DNA of 64,000 bases, from contig NZ_JAFCKB010000012.1 of NCBI RefSeq assembly GCF_018130615.1, positions 143,780 through 207,779 of the forward strand, in the 5' to 3' direction. The notes under the pieces are model-generated. The model was not told the DNA's origin. It did no database searches and saw nothing but the letters and a program-made list of their open reading frames with translations. How positions within the stretch are numbered: the stretch's first letter is position 1; each line of letters starts with the position of its first letter. Below, piece after piece: positions 45,296 to 56,055 of this stretch. Position numbers and translations under genes: made by a program. The DNA comes from Bradyrhizobium manausense. Its GTDB lineage: Bacteria > Pseudomonadota > Alphaproteobacteria > Rhizobiales > Xanthobacteraceae.

Positions 45296-46170
45296 CGTAC
45301 CTCTCCTTTGCGTGTGCGCCAGTAGAGATAGGGCGCCACCACCGCGACCACCGTGATCAGCATGGTCGTGGCCGCCGCCGTCGCAAGTCCGATATTGGCG
45401 CGTTCGAACAGATGATCCATGACGAACTTGGCGGGAACCTCCGAAGCGATGCCGGGCCCGCCATTGGTCATCGCGACCGAGAGGTCGTAGAGGCGCACCA
45501 CGCCTGTCGAGAGCAGCACCGCGGCGGTGGCAAAGCTCGCCCCCATCATCGGAATGATGATCGACACATAGACCCGCCATTTCGGCAGGCCGTCGACTCG
45601 CGCCGCCTTCCAGATCTCCTCGTCGACGCCGCGCAGGCCGGCGAGCATGATGGCCATCACCAGTCCCGAAGCCTGCCAGACGCCCGCGACGACCAGGCAG
45701 TAGATTGCGGTCTCCGGCCGTACGATCCAGTCGAACGTCGCGCCTTCGAAGCCCCAGCTGCGCAGCACATGCTGGATGCCGAGCGTCGGGTTGAGGAGCC
45801 ATTGCCAGACCAGCCCCGTGACGACGAAGGACATAGAATAGGGGTAGAGATAGATCGAGCGGATCGTGTCCTCGGCGCGTATCCGCTGATCGATCGCGAC
45901 CGCCAACAGGAAGCCGATCAGAAGCGCGAGCGAAACGAACAGCACACCGTAGATGACGATGTTGTGGACCGAGGTGATCCAGCGGTCGTTGCCGAGCAAT
46001 ATCTGATACTGCCGGAGCCCGACGAAATTGTTGTTCGGCAGCATGCGCGAACTGGTCAGCGAGATCCAGACGGTCCAGCTCGTGGCGCCGATATAGACGA
46101 CGAGCATCACCAGCAACGCCGGCAAGAGCGCGGAGATCGCGGAAAGTCGGGAGTTCAGCGAAAGACGCAT
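45292..46170 (-). CDS. Sugar ABC transporter permease (MalF type)
   Basis: A 292-residue inner-membrane permease: first membrane segment LLPALLVMLVVYIGATSWTVWISLTSS, EAA loop EEIWKAARVDGLPKWRVYVSIIIPMMGASF. It precedes the MalG-type gene with a 4-bp overlap and follows the binding-protein gene, separated from it by a hairpin. Confidence 0.88.
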   Translation of the reverse strand: MRLSLNSRLSAISALLPALLVMLVVYIGATSWTVWISLTSSRMLPNNNFVGLRQYQILLGNDRWITSVHNIVIYGVLFVSLALLIGFLLAVAIDQRIRAEDTIRSIYLYPYSMSFVVTGLVWQWLLNPTLGIQHVLRSWGFEGATFDWIVRPETAIYCLVVAGVWQASGLVMAIMLAGLRGVDEEIWKAARVDGLPKWRVYVSIIIPMMGASFATAAVLLSTGVVRLYDLSVAMTNGGPGIASEVPAKFVMDHLFERANIGLATAAATTMLITVVAVVAPYLYWRTRKGEVR

Positions 46171-46204
46171 CGTATCGCCGGATTAGAGAGAGGTTGACGA
46201 GCAG

Positions 46205-46237
46205 GAGAGGCGGCCGACAGGTCGTCAACCGCCTCTC
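46205..46237 (-). terminator. Hairpin after the MalE-type binding-protein gene
   Basis: Perfect 9-bp arms GAGAGGCGG and CCGCCTCTC around a 15-base loop, just beyond the binding-protein stop on the transcribed minus strand and before the MalF-type gene. No U-run. Same placement as the other SBP-linked hairpins in the window. Confidence 0.55.
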
Positions 46238-46245
46238 GTCATGCA

Positions 46246-47490
46246 TCACTCCTGGGACTTCAGCGCCGCAACGACCTTGGCGGAGAATTCATCTGCGCTC
46301 ATATTGGTGTTCCAATATTGCGAGATGGCATCCTGCAGCGCGCCGATCAGCGCAGGCGGCGCCAGCATGTCGCCGGACGGCATTTGCTGGGCTTTGTCTG
46401 CGACATAGCGCATGCCCTTTTGGGCGCAAGCGTCGAGTGCGGACGTATCGACATCGCTACGGACCGGGATCGAACCCTTCTTGAGCGCAAACTGGATCTG
46501 GGTCTCGGGCGTCAGCATCAGCCGCGCCAATGCCATCTGCGCCTTTGTTGTGGATGGGTCCTTCGCTTTCGGGAATACGAACACGTCGCCGCCCATCACA
46601 TAGCCGCCATGGCCATTGGACAGCACCGTGCAGCCATAGTCCTTGTCGGCGACCTTGCCCGCCGCGATGAATTCACCCTTGGCCCAGTCGCCCATGATCT
46701 GCATTCCGGCTTTGCCCTGGATGACGAGGTTGGTCGCGTCATTCCAGTTGCGGCCGGGAGCGCCGGGATCGACATAGTCCTTGAGCTTCTTGTACGTGAC
46801 GGCCACCGCCTTGAATTCGGCGCTCCCTGCCAGCGACGCGTCGCGCTTGCCGAGTATGCCGGTCCACATCTGTGCGCCGCCGACACCGATCATGACCGCG
46901 TTGAAGAGGTTTTGCTCCCAGTTCTTCTGGCCCGAGAAGGCCAGCGGGATCACCTTGCCCTCGGCCTTGAGCTTGTCGAGAATGGCGAGAGCGTCATTCC
47001 AGGTCTTCGGCTCGTCGGCGCCGACGGAGGCGAGCACGGCCTTGTTGTACCAGAGCCAATTCTGACCATGGATGTTGATCGGCACCGCATACATCTTGCC
47101 TTCGCGGGTCGCCGCGGCAATGATCGCAGCGGGCATCACGCCTTTCCAGTTGCCTTCGGTTGCAATCGCGTCGATGTCAGCGAGCAGGCCGCCTTCCACC
47201 AACTCGTCGAACTGCTTGCCGGTGTTGAGCTGCATGGCGGTCGGCGGATTGCCGGCGACGGTGCGACTGATTGCGGCGTTTCGTGCATTTGCCGCGCCAG
47301 CGACCGCGCTGTCGATCCAGGTGCCGCCGGCCTTGGTGAATTGATCGGCAAACACCTTCACTGCGGCGGCCTCGCCGCCAGAGGTCCACCAGTGAATGAC
47401 CTCGGCCTTCATCTCCTCTGCGGAGACCGGCACCGAGGCCCAGGCCGCGGCGACAATCGCCACCGATGCGAACAGTGTGCGCTTCATCAT
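46246..47490 (-). CDS. Sugar ABC transporter periplasmic binding protein (MalE type, family 1)
   Basis: A 414-residue exported protein. Signal MMKRTLFASVAIVAAAWASVPVSAEE, cleavage about residue 24. Mature part begins AEVIHWWTSGGEAAAVKVFADQF, a hallmark of glucose/mannose-type family-1 binding proteins, with NWLWYNKAVLASVGADEPKTWNDAL and IMGDWAKGEF. Such proteins bind mono- to oligosaccharides or polyols. It is the first gene of the leftward operon, divergent from the LacI regulator, with GGGAGGG directly before the start. Confidence 0.9.
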   Translation of the reverse strand: MMKRTLFASVAIVAAAWASVPVSAEEMKAEVIHWWTSGGEAAAVKVFADQFTKAGGTWIDSAVAGAANARNAAISRTVAGNPPTAMQLNTGKQFDELVEGGLLADIDAIATEGNWKGVMPAAIIAAATREGKMYAVPINIHGQNWLWYNKAVLASVGADEPKTWNDALAILDKLKAEGKVIPLAFSGQKNWEQNLFNAVMIGVGGAQMWTGILGKRDASLAGSAEFKAVAVTYKKLKDYVDPGAPGRNWNDATNLVIQGKAGMQIMGDWAKGEFIAAGKVADKDYGCTVLSNGHGGYVMGGDVFVFPKAKDPSTTKAQMALARLMLTPETQIQFALKKGSIPVRSDVDTSALDACAQKGMRYVADKAQQMPSGDMLAPPALIGALQDAISQYWNTNMSADEFSAKVVAALKSQE

Positions 47491-47568
47491 TCCCTCCCGG
47501 ATCTGCCTTTGCAGGCTTGTGTAATTCGTCTTGCGGCCCTTGGGGCTCGTTGCGGCTTTACATGCCGG

Positions 47569-47584
47569 ATGTAATCGATTACAT
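47569..47584. promoter_or_regulatory. LacI-family operator, perfect 16-bp palindrome
   Basis: ATGTAATCGATTACAT is fully symmetrical with a central CG, the hallmark of LacI/GalR-family operators. It lies in the 160-bp gap between the divergent binding-protein and LacI genes, 79 bp from the former start and 67 bp from the latter, so one site could control both directions. Confidence 0.8.
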
Positions 47585-47650
47585 TTTCATCCTAGCAGAA
47601 CTTCGAGTTTTTGCAAGTCCCGTTATCACGCCGCGACGGCGAGGCTCGAC

Positions 47651-48697
47651 ATGGCCAAACGACCCAGAGTGACACGGCCAGGTGCGGCCAAGATCGCCGA
47701 CGTGGCGCGGCTGGCCGGCGTCTCGGTTGCGACCGTCAGCCGGACCTTGGCGCGGCCCGAGGTCGTGATCGAGGAGACCCGAACGCGCGTGCTCGCCGCC
47801 GTGCGTGAAACCGGCTACACGCCGAACATTTCCGCACGGAACCTGCGTGTCCGAAAGACCATGGTCGTGCTGGTGGCGGTGCCGGACATCGCGAACACGT
47901 TCTTCGCCGAGGTTTTGGAGGGCATCGACGATACGTTGTCGGCCGCCGGCTACGGGCTCATCATCGCCAACCTGGCCGGATCCCCGGAGAAGGAGGCGCG
48001 CTATGTCGACCTGGTGTGCGCCGGCCAGGTTGACGGTGTGCTGCTCTTGTGCGGCCATGTCATGCGCAGCCCCAACCGCGACTTGCGCGACGCGCGCGTG
48101 CCACTGGTTGCCGCCTGCGAGTACATTTCCGGTGAAAGCTTCCCTCAGGTCACAATCGACAATATCGGCACGGCGAGCGAGGCGGTGCGGCACCTGGTGG
48201 AGCTGGGACACAGAAGTATCGCCTATCTGTCTGGACCGAAGTCCAACATTCTCGAGCAGCAGCGTTTTGCGGGCTACCGGCAGGCCTTGCAGGGAACGGG
48301 GATCGCGGTTGACGAAGGCTTGATCCTGCGTGGCGACTTCACTTTCCGCACCGGTGTCGACGCCGGCCGGGCGCTGCTGGGGCTCAAACCGGCGGCGCGG
48401 CCGACCGCGCTGTTTGCAGCCAATGACGAGATGGCCATTGGCCTGATCAAAACGGTGCATGCGGCGGGCCTGCAGGTCCCGAAGGATCTTTCCGTCGTCG
48501 GCTTTGACGGCATTGCTTATTCGAACTATTGCGAGCCGACTCTGACGACCGTCGTCCAGCCCCGTCGTGATCTCGGTGCGACGGCTGCGGCTGAATTGAT
48601 CGCGCTCATGACAACGGGCAGGGCTCCGATCAGGAAGGGGACCCAGCTTCCCGCTAAGCTGATCTTACGGGACAGCACGTGCCGGCCCCCTGCATGA
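47651..48697 (+). CDS. LacI-family transcriptional regulator
   Basis: A 348-residue repressor. The N-terminal helix-turn-helix (about 15-60) includes KIADVARLAGVSVATVSRTLARPEVV and the hinge GYTPNISARNLR. A sugar-binding domain covers about 70-340, with FAANDEMAIGLIKTVHAAGLQVPKDLSVVGFDG typical of the family. ATG 47651 gives the expected short N-terminus; the open frame upstream would swallow the operator. It is divergent from the sugar transporter/oxidoreductase operon. Confidence 0.92.
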   Translation: MAKRPRVTRPGAAKIADVARLAGVSVATVSRTLARPEVVIEETRTRVLAAVRETGYTPNISARNLRVRKTMVVLVAVPDIANTFFAEVLEGIDDTLSAAGYGLIIANLAGSPEKEARYVDLVCAGQVDGVLLLCGHVMRSPNRDLRDARVPLVAACEYISGESFPQVTIDNIGTASEAVRHLVELGHRSIAYLSGPKSNILEQQRFAGYRQALQGTGIAVDEGLILRGDFTFRTGVDAGRALLGLKPAARPTALFAANDEMAIGLIKTVHAAGLQVPKDLSVVGFDGIAYSNYCEPTLTTVVQPRRDLGATAAAELIALMTTGRAPIRKGTQLPAKLILRDSTCRPPA

Positions 48698-48815
48698 GGC
48701 CGGGCTCGCCTTCGTTCCGTCACAACGACGTTTACCCGGTCCCCGCTGCAGGCGGTGGCTACGAGTCCGAACCATCCAGGGCGGACGACACCGCGCTGGA
48801 CCGGTATCCTCCTCT

Positions 48816-50018
48816 TTACGCGTAGGCCGTCGATCCGTCCGGACGGCGCGGCACCTTGCGCTGCCAATGAACGTAATCCTCCTTGCCGAGCACTTCCATG
48901 TCCATCTCGACGCCCCAGCCCGGTCGATCGGGCCGCAACTCGAGATAGCCGTCCTTCGGCAGGTAAGGGTCCTTGACGTACAAGGTGTCCTGCGAGCGGT
49001 CCGGCGTGATGTTGGGATCGCCGCTGCCGTCGCCGAAGGCATAGGCCGCGCCGTGCGGCAGTCGGTATTCGAGGATCCGGAAGTTCGGCTGCGCAGCGGA
49101 GAAATGCAGATTCACGGCGGTGGCGAGCGGTCCCATCGGATTGTGCGGGGCGACGGTCACGTAGTGCGCCTCGGCCAGGGTGGCGATCCGCCGCATTTCC
49201 GAAATCCCGCCGACCACGCAGATGTCGGGCTGGATGATGTCGCAGCCCTTGACCGACAGCAGCCGCAGGAATTCGAAGCGGTTGTAGAGGGACTCTCCGG
49301 TCGCGAGCGTGCAGGTGAGCCCGCGCTTCAGCTCGCCCCAGGCCTCGATGTTCTCGGGTCGGATCGGCTCTTCGAAGAATAGGGGATCATAGGGCGCGAG
49401 CGCATTGCCGAGCTGGATCGCCTGTCCGACCTCGAAGATCTTGGCGTGCGCGTCGAAAGCGATCTCGTAGTCCGGGCGCACCGTCTCGCGCAGCTTGCGG
49501 AAATACTCCGCGCTGGTACGCACGACCTCGCCCCAGCGTTGCGCATGCATGTCGATCCGGTAGGGGCTGAGCTTGAAGGCCGTCAGGCCCCATTCAGCGT
49601 TGAGCCTGTCGAATTCGTCGCGGGCAATCGCTGCGTCCGGCGCGGTATAGACACCGGCATAGACGCGGACGCGGTCGCGCACGTTGCCGCCGAGCAGCCG
49701 GTAGACCGGGACGTTGAGCGCCTTGGCCGAGATGTCCCAGAGGCAATGATCGATCGCGGAGATCGCGGCAAGGCCCAGCGCGCCGGGTGGAAAGCGGCAT
49801 TGCTGCAGCAGATACTGGATCAGATATTCGATCCGCCGCGGATCTTCGCCGCGGATGAAGGTGAACAGATAGTCCAGCAGCGGCTCCAGCGCCTTGTCGG
49901 GTCCGTGATTGTAGCACTCGCCCCAGCCGGTCAGTCCGTCGTCGGTATCGATGGCAATGATCAGGCGAGGGCGGTCCTTGTCGCGTGACATAAAGGCCCG
50001 CAGGCGGTCGATCTTCAC
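48816..50018 (-). CDS. Enolase-superfamily sugar-acid dehydratase (mandelate racemase/muconate lactonizing family)
   Basis: A 400-residue enzyme with an N-terminal capping domain and a C-terminal barrel. Metal and catalytic segments are AFDAHAK (D-x-H, about residue 188), LFFEEPIRPEN (Glu about 214), CTLATGESL (Glu about 240) and VAPHNPMGP (His about 290), a layout like galactonate or mannonate dehydratases. Such enzymes turn aldonic acids into 2-keto-3-deoxy acids. A DapA-family aldolase gene in the same locus would use that product. Start is GTG after GGAGATAATCC. It is the last gene of the leftward operon. Confidence 0.87.
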   Translation of the reverse strand: MKIDRLRAFMSRDKDRPRLIIAIDTDDGLTGWGECYNHGPDKALEPLLDYLFTFIRGEDPRRIEYLIQYLLQQCRFPPGALGLAAISAIDHCLWDISAKALNVPVYRLLGGNVRDRVRVYAGVYTAPDAAIARDEFDRLNAEWGLTAFKLSPYRIDMHAQRWGEVVRTSAEYFRKLRETVRPDYEIAFDAHAKIFEVGQAIQLGNALAPYDPLFFEEPIRPENIEAWGELKRGLTCTLATGESLYNRFEFLRLLSVKGCDIIQPDICVVGGISEMRRIATLAEAHYVTVAPHNPMGPLATAVNLHFSAAQPNFRILEYRLPHGAAYAFGDGSGDPNITPDRSQDTLYVKDPYLPKDGYLELRPDRPGWGVEMDMEVLGKEDYVHWQRKVPRRPDGSTAYA

Positions 50019-50073
50019 GGATTATCTCCATCCATTTGCTTGTTCTCGCGCCGGAACCGACGCTGGGATTGTT

Positions 50074-51800
<1,727 letters not shown>

Positions 51801-51804
<4 letters not shown>

Positions 51805-52928
51805 TTGTTGTACGGATCTGCGGCGTCGCGCAGCCCGTCTCCCAGGAAATTGAGGGCGATCACGGCGATCACCACTGCGGCGCCGGGTGCAAACAGCCAC
51901 GGCGCGGTTGCGATTGATCGGATATTCTGGGCTTCGCGCAGCAGCACGCCCCAGGAAATGGTCGGTGGCTGCAGGCCGAGGCCCAGGAAGCTCAGCGAGG
52001 TTTCCGCCAGGATCATGGCCGGGATCGCCAGCGAGATCGACGCGATGATGTGGCTGGTAAAGCTCGGCAGCATGTGACGGAAGATCACCCGCCATTCGGA
52101 CGCGCCGTCGAGTCGTGCCGCGGTGACGAACTCCTCGGTGCGCAGGCTGAGGAAGCGGCCGCGTACGACGCGCGCGAGCTGGGCCCAGGCGGTGAGGGAG
52201 AGGATCAGCGTGATCATGAAGTAGTTGAGCGTCGCTGGCCAATCGTGCGGCAGGGCCGCCGACAGCGCGAGCCAGATCGGAATGCTGGGCAGCGACAGCA
52301 CGAACTCGATCAGCCGCTGGACTGCGAAATCGATCCGTCCGCCATAATACCCGGAAAGCCCACCGAGCACGATGCCGATGGTCAGCGACAGCAGCACGCC
52401 GGCGAGACCGACCGACAACGAGATCTGAGCGCCCTGCATGATGCGGCTATAGACACAGCGGCCGAGCCGGTCGGCGCCGAACAGGAACACCGGCTGATTC
52501 TTGTTGTCGGTGGCGATCAGATGGGTCGTGGTATCGAACAGGCCAAACAGCTTGTAGGCGTAGCCGGTGCCGAAGAACCGGATGTAGCTCTTGCGCGCCT
52601 CATCCTCGTGGTAGACCGCCTGCAGCGTCTGCGGATCACGCTTGAGCGCATAGGGATGGATGTAGGGCCGGATCGACCAGCTGCCGTCGGCTGCGGTGTC
52701 GATGATATGGACCACCTGGGGCGGGTGGTAGGCGGCGCGCGCATTCTGCTGCGACGGATCGTTGACGGCGAAGAAGCCGGGCGCTGCGGCGACGATGTAG
52801 AAGAATGCGGTAACGACGAGCCCGGCCATGGCGAGGCGGTGGCGCTTGAACGCCCACCACACCAGTTGCCACTGCGATGCGACCGCGAGCTGGCGGCTGT
52901 CGACGTGTGAAATGGCGATATCGGTCAT
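51801..52928 (-). CDS. Dipeptide/oligopeptide-type ABC transporter permease (DppC family) with long periplasmic insert
   Basis: A 375-residue permease. After the first membrane segment (about 35-52) there is a hydrophilic stretch of about 110 residues (about 55-165), longer than in standard DppC proteins (about 280-300 residues). FLFGADRLGRCVYSRIMQGAQISL begins the conserved transport core, with coupling loop EEFVTAARLDGASEWRVIFRHMLP and end GDGLRDAADPY. Similar long DppC forms accompany large family-5 binding proteins in alphaproteobacteria. Confidence 0.88.
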
Positions 52929-52943
52929 GATTTTGATCCCGGC

Positions 52944-53930
52944 CTATTCAAGCCTGATGCGCGGGTCGACGAGGGCGAGCAGGATGTCGCTGATGAGCGA
53001 GCCGACCAGCGTCAGTGCGCAGATCAGGAGGACGAAGGCGCCGGCCAGATACATGTCCTGGCTCATCAGGGACTGCAGGAGAAGCGGTCCCGCCGTCGGC
53101 AGGCTGAGCACGATGGCGACGATGATCGAACCGGAGACGAGGTTCGGAAGCAACCAGGAGATCGTCGAAATGAAGGGATTGAGCGCGAGCCGCAGCGGGT
53201 ATTTCACCAGGAGATGGAATTCCGACAGGCCTTTCGCGCGCGCAGTGGTGACGTAGGGCTTGTTGAGCTCGTCCAGCATGTTTGCGCGCATGACGCGGAT
53301 CAGGCTGGCGGTGCCGGAGGCCGCAAGGATGATGACTGGAATCCAGAGATGGTGCAGCAGGTCGAGGATCTTGCCGAAGCTCCAGGGCGCGTTGACATAG
53401 GCCTCGGAGAAAAGTCCGCCGACCTCCTGGCCGAATTCGACGGCGGCGATGTACATCAGCACCAGCGCGAGCAGGAAGCTGGGAATCGCGAGTCCGAGGA
53501 AACTGAAGAAGGTGACGACGTAGTCGCCGATCGAATATTTCTTGACCGCCGAGAAGACGCCGACCGGTAGCGCGATGCCCCAGGTGGCGAGCAGGGTCGA
53601 AAACGTCAGCACCAGCGTCAGTGCCATCCGTTCCCAGATCAGGTTGCTGACCGGCTGCTGCCATTCGAAGCTGAGGCCGAAATCGCCACGCAGTAGAATG
53701 CCGCTGATCCATTTCAGATACTGGATGATCATCGGCTGATCGAGCCCGAAGCGGGCGCGCAGGTCGGCGGCGGTGGTCTGGTCGACGACCTCGTTCGACG
53801 CGGCCAGCGTCGCGATAAAGGTCGTGACGTAATCGCCGGGAGGCAGCTGGATGAGGACGAACGCCAGGAAACTCACCACGATGAGCGAGGGCACCATCCA
53901 GAGAAGGCGCTTGGCGATGAAGCGGAGCAT
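52944..53930 (-). CDS. Dipeptide/oligopeptide-type ABC transporter permease (DppB family)
   Basis: A 328-residue permease: N-terminal LRFIAKRLLWMVPSLIVVSFLAFVLIQLPPGDY, RFGLDQPMIIQYLKWISGIL, and the coupling loop YVTTARAKGLSEFHLLVKYPLRLALNPF, ending LVDPRIRLE. All are DppB-family hallmarks. It lies 15 bp upstream of the DppC-type gene and beyond a hairpin from the binding-protein gene. Confidence 0.9.
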   Translation of the reverse strand: MLRFIAKRLLWMVPSLIVVSFLAFVLIQLPPGDYVTTFIATLAASNEVVDQTTAADLRARFGLDQPMIIQYLKWISGILLRGDFGLSFEWQQPVSNLIWERMALTLVLTFSTLLATWGIALPVGVFSAVKKYSIGDYVVTFFSFLGLAIPSFLLALVLMYIAAVEFGQEVGGLFSEAYVNAPWSFGKILDLLHHLWIPVIILAASGTASLIRVMRANMLDELNKPYVTTARAKGLSEFHLLVKYPLRLALNPFISTISWLLPNLVSGSIIVAIVLSLPTAGPLLLQSLMSQDMYLAGAFVLLICALTLVGSLISDILLALVDPRIRLE

Positions 53931-53953
53931 GGTCCTGCCTGTTCAGGGAATTA

Positions 53954-53986
53954 GAGCCCGGCACACCGCGCGGTGCGGCCGGGCTC
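53954..53986 (-). terminator. Nested hairpin after the family-5 binding-protein gene
   Basis: Perfect 9-bp arms GAGCCCGGC and GCCGGGCTC enclose a second dyad, CACCGCGCGGTG (53964-53975). It lies in the 64-bp gap between the binding-protein stop and the DppB-type start, in the transcribed minus direction. No U-run. Confidence 0.6.
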
Positions 53987-53994
53987 AAGGCCGA

Positions 53995-55953
53995 TCACGT
54001 TGAGAAGAAGAATTGCTGCGGCAGGGCCGGGCCTGGATTGGGCCACGACCACGAGTTCGGATATTTCGCCGGCACGTTCGCGAGGTTAGTCTTGCAGATG
54101 CCGAAGGCGTTCACCGCCAGGCAAATGCCGATGGTCTCGAAAGCGTCGGCCGTGAGATCGAACAGCTGCTTCATGATTTCGCCGCGCTTCTGCAGGTCGG
54201 CGGTGGCGCGAGCCTGATCGAACAGCTTCATGCGCTGCTTCTGGCTCTCGGGCGGCTCCTGGCCATCCTTGCCGCCGGAGACGTACCATTGCGCCCACGG
54301 CACGGCGTAGCGCGAGCCCTGAGTGTGCTGCGCGAAGAAGTCGCGCGGATCGAGCATCGGGTCGAGGCCGCCGGGGCCGGGCCACACCGCTGCATCGTGG
54401 TCATTGTTGTCGCCGCGCGTGTAGTAGAGCGCGCGCTCGATGGTGTTGACCTTGATGTCGATGCCGATATCCGCCCAGTGCCGCTTCACCAGTTCGAGCG
54501 CATCGACCTCATCCGGGTAGAGTGTCGGGATCACGTCGATGGCGAAGAAGATCTTCTGTCCGTCCGGGCGCAGCCGGAAGCCGTTGGCGTCCTTCTTGGC
54601 ATAGCCGAGCTTGTCGAGGATGGCATTGGCCTGGGGCTGATCGAACTCGCTGAACTGCGTCGCCAGAGCGGCATGATACCAGGGATGCCCCGGCCGCGGC
54701 CCGGCCTGATAGGGCTGCGATTGTCCGAGATAGACCAGCTCGATGATTTCGCTGCGGTTCATGCCGAGCGATAGTGCCTTGCGAAATTCCTTGTTGGCGA
54801 ACATCTCCCGCATCTTCGGATCCTTGTGCGTGAGGTTCAGGTAGATCTGAACTTGCTGGGATCCGGAATTGATCAGTTCGATCAGGCGATAGCCGCCCTT
54901 CTGCATGTTCTGCGACAGCGTCGGCTTGTTTTGCAGCGTGTCGATATGCCGTTCCTGGATGTCGAGGCGGCCGGAGATCACATCGAGCATTAGCGATTCG
55001 ACGTCCTGCGAGATGTTGAAGTTGAGCCTGTCGATATAGGGAAGCTGGTTGCCGGCGGTGTCGACCTGCCAGAAGTAGGGATTGCGCTCCATCACCACGC
55101 GCGTCGCGCCGCCGGTGTAGGGCTCCTTGATGACCCACGGATCGAGTGTCGGTTTATCGGCGTTACCCCAACGCGTGGGAATTTCGATGTCGCCGCACTT
55201 GTTGCGGAACAGCGTGCCCCAGTCGGAGAGGTTCGCGGCCTTGACGAGATCGGCCACCGCCGGATTGTACTTCGGGTGGAACTGGCTGCAATAGTGCTTC
55301 GCGAACAGCGTCGGATGCTGTCCGAGCGGCGTCGCCATCTGCTCGAGAAACAGCGCGTACGGACCAGCGAAGGTGAACTTCACGGTGGTGTCGTCGATCT
55401 TGGTGACGGTGCCGGCCTTGCCACCGATCACGATCGGGGTCGGCGGCGACTTATAGAGCTCGGTATTCTTGGCGCAGTCCTCGATGGCAAAGACGATATC
55501 GTCCGCCGTGAACGGATGGCCATCCGACCACTTCATGCCCTTGCGGAGATGGAAGGTGAATTCGGTGGAATCGGCGTTCACCTCCCATTTGTCGGCAACA
55601 TTCGGCAGCACCTCGGTAAAGGCGAGATTCCAGCGCACCAGGCCCTGATTGCCGACCATGCGCAGGATACCGTTGTGGTCGGCCGAGCCGCGCAGTCCGC
55701 GCCGCAGCGCGCCGCCATAGCGGCCGACCTTCTCGACGGTGACGACCATCGGGTTTGCCGAGATGCGATCCGCCAGCGGCGCCAGCTTGCCGTCCGCCGC
55801 GAGTTTGGCGAGCGCCGGCGCTTCCTTGGCGCCCTCGGCGCGCGCCGCATAAGGCAGCGCGGAAAGCGCGGTTGCGCCGGCAAATCCCTTCAGCACGGCG
55901 CGGCGGTCGAGTCGGCGGCAGTGAGTCGTCCTTTGCTGGATGTCCTCGCTCAT
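53995..55953 (-). CDS. ABC transporter periplasmic binding protein, family 5, Tat-exported
   Basis: A 652-residue binding protein, larger than DppA (about 530). The N-terminus has RRLDRRAVLKGFAG followed by a hydrophobic run to YAARAEG, a twin-arginine type signal. Family-5 segments include LTEVLPNVADKWEVNADSTEFTFHLRKGMKWSDGHPFTADDIVFA (seen in part), NFNISQDVESLMLDV, EFRKALSLGMNRSEIIE and KVNTIERALYYTR. Ligands of this family include peptides, but also oligosaccharides, opines and sugar acids; the neighbouring dehydratase and aldolase favour a sugar-derived ligand. Confidence 0.9.
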   Translation of the reverse strand: MSEDIQQRTTHCRRLDRRAVLKGFAGATALSALPYAARAEGAKEAPALAKLAADGKLAPLADRISANPMVVTVEKVGRYGGALRRGLRGSADHNGILRMVGNQGLVRWNLAFTEVLPNVADKWEVNADSTEFTFHLRKGMKWSDGHPFTADDIVFAIEDCAKNTELYKSPPTPIVIGGKAGTVTKIDDTTVKFTFAGPYALFLEQMATPLGQHPTLFAKHYCSQFHPKYNPAVADLVKAANLSDWGTLFRNKCGDIEIPTRWGNADKPTLDPWVIKEPYTGGATRVVMERNPYFWQVDTAGNQLPYIDRLNFNISQDVESLMLDVISGRLDIQERHIDTLQNKPTLSQNMQKGGYRLIELINSGSQQVQIYLNLTHKDPKMREMFANKEFRKALSLGMNRSEIIELVYLGQSQPYQAGPRPGHPWYHAALATQFSEFDQPQANAILDKLGYAKKDANGFRLRPDGQKIFFAIDVIPTLYPDEVDALELVKRHWADIGIDIKVNTIERALYYTRGDNNDHDAAVWPGPGGLDPMLDPRDFFAQHTQGSRYAVPWAQWYVSGGKDGQEPPESQKQRMKLFDQARATADLQKRGEIMKQLFDLTADAFETIGICLAVNAFGICKTNLANVPAKYPNSWSWPNPGPALPQQFFFST

Positions 55954-56055
55954 GGTTCCTCCCGGTTGAGATGTGTGTTGCGGCCATTCGGCCTTATGGT
56001 TCTTGATGGCGCCGTCGCGTCGTTCGGCTCGGTCATGGTGATGGTCGTGATGTCA

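Noticed and set aside
45262-46197. Open frames opposite the MalF-type permease and, at 52050-52910, opposite the DppC-type permease
   Set aside because: Long antisense frames are expected in GC-rich coding DNA; both translations are charged and low in complexity, while the opposite strand has full permease signatures.
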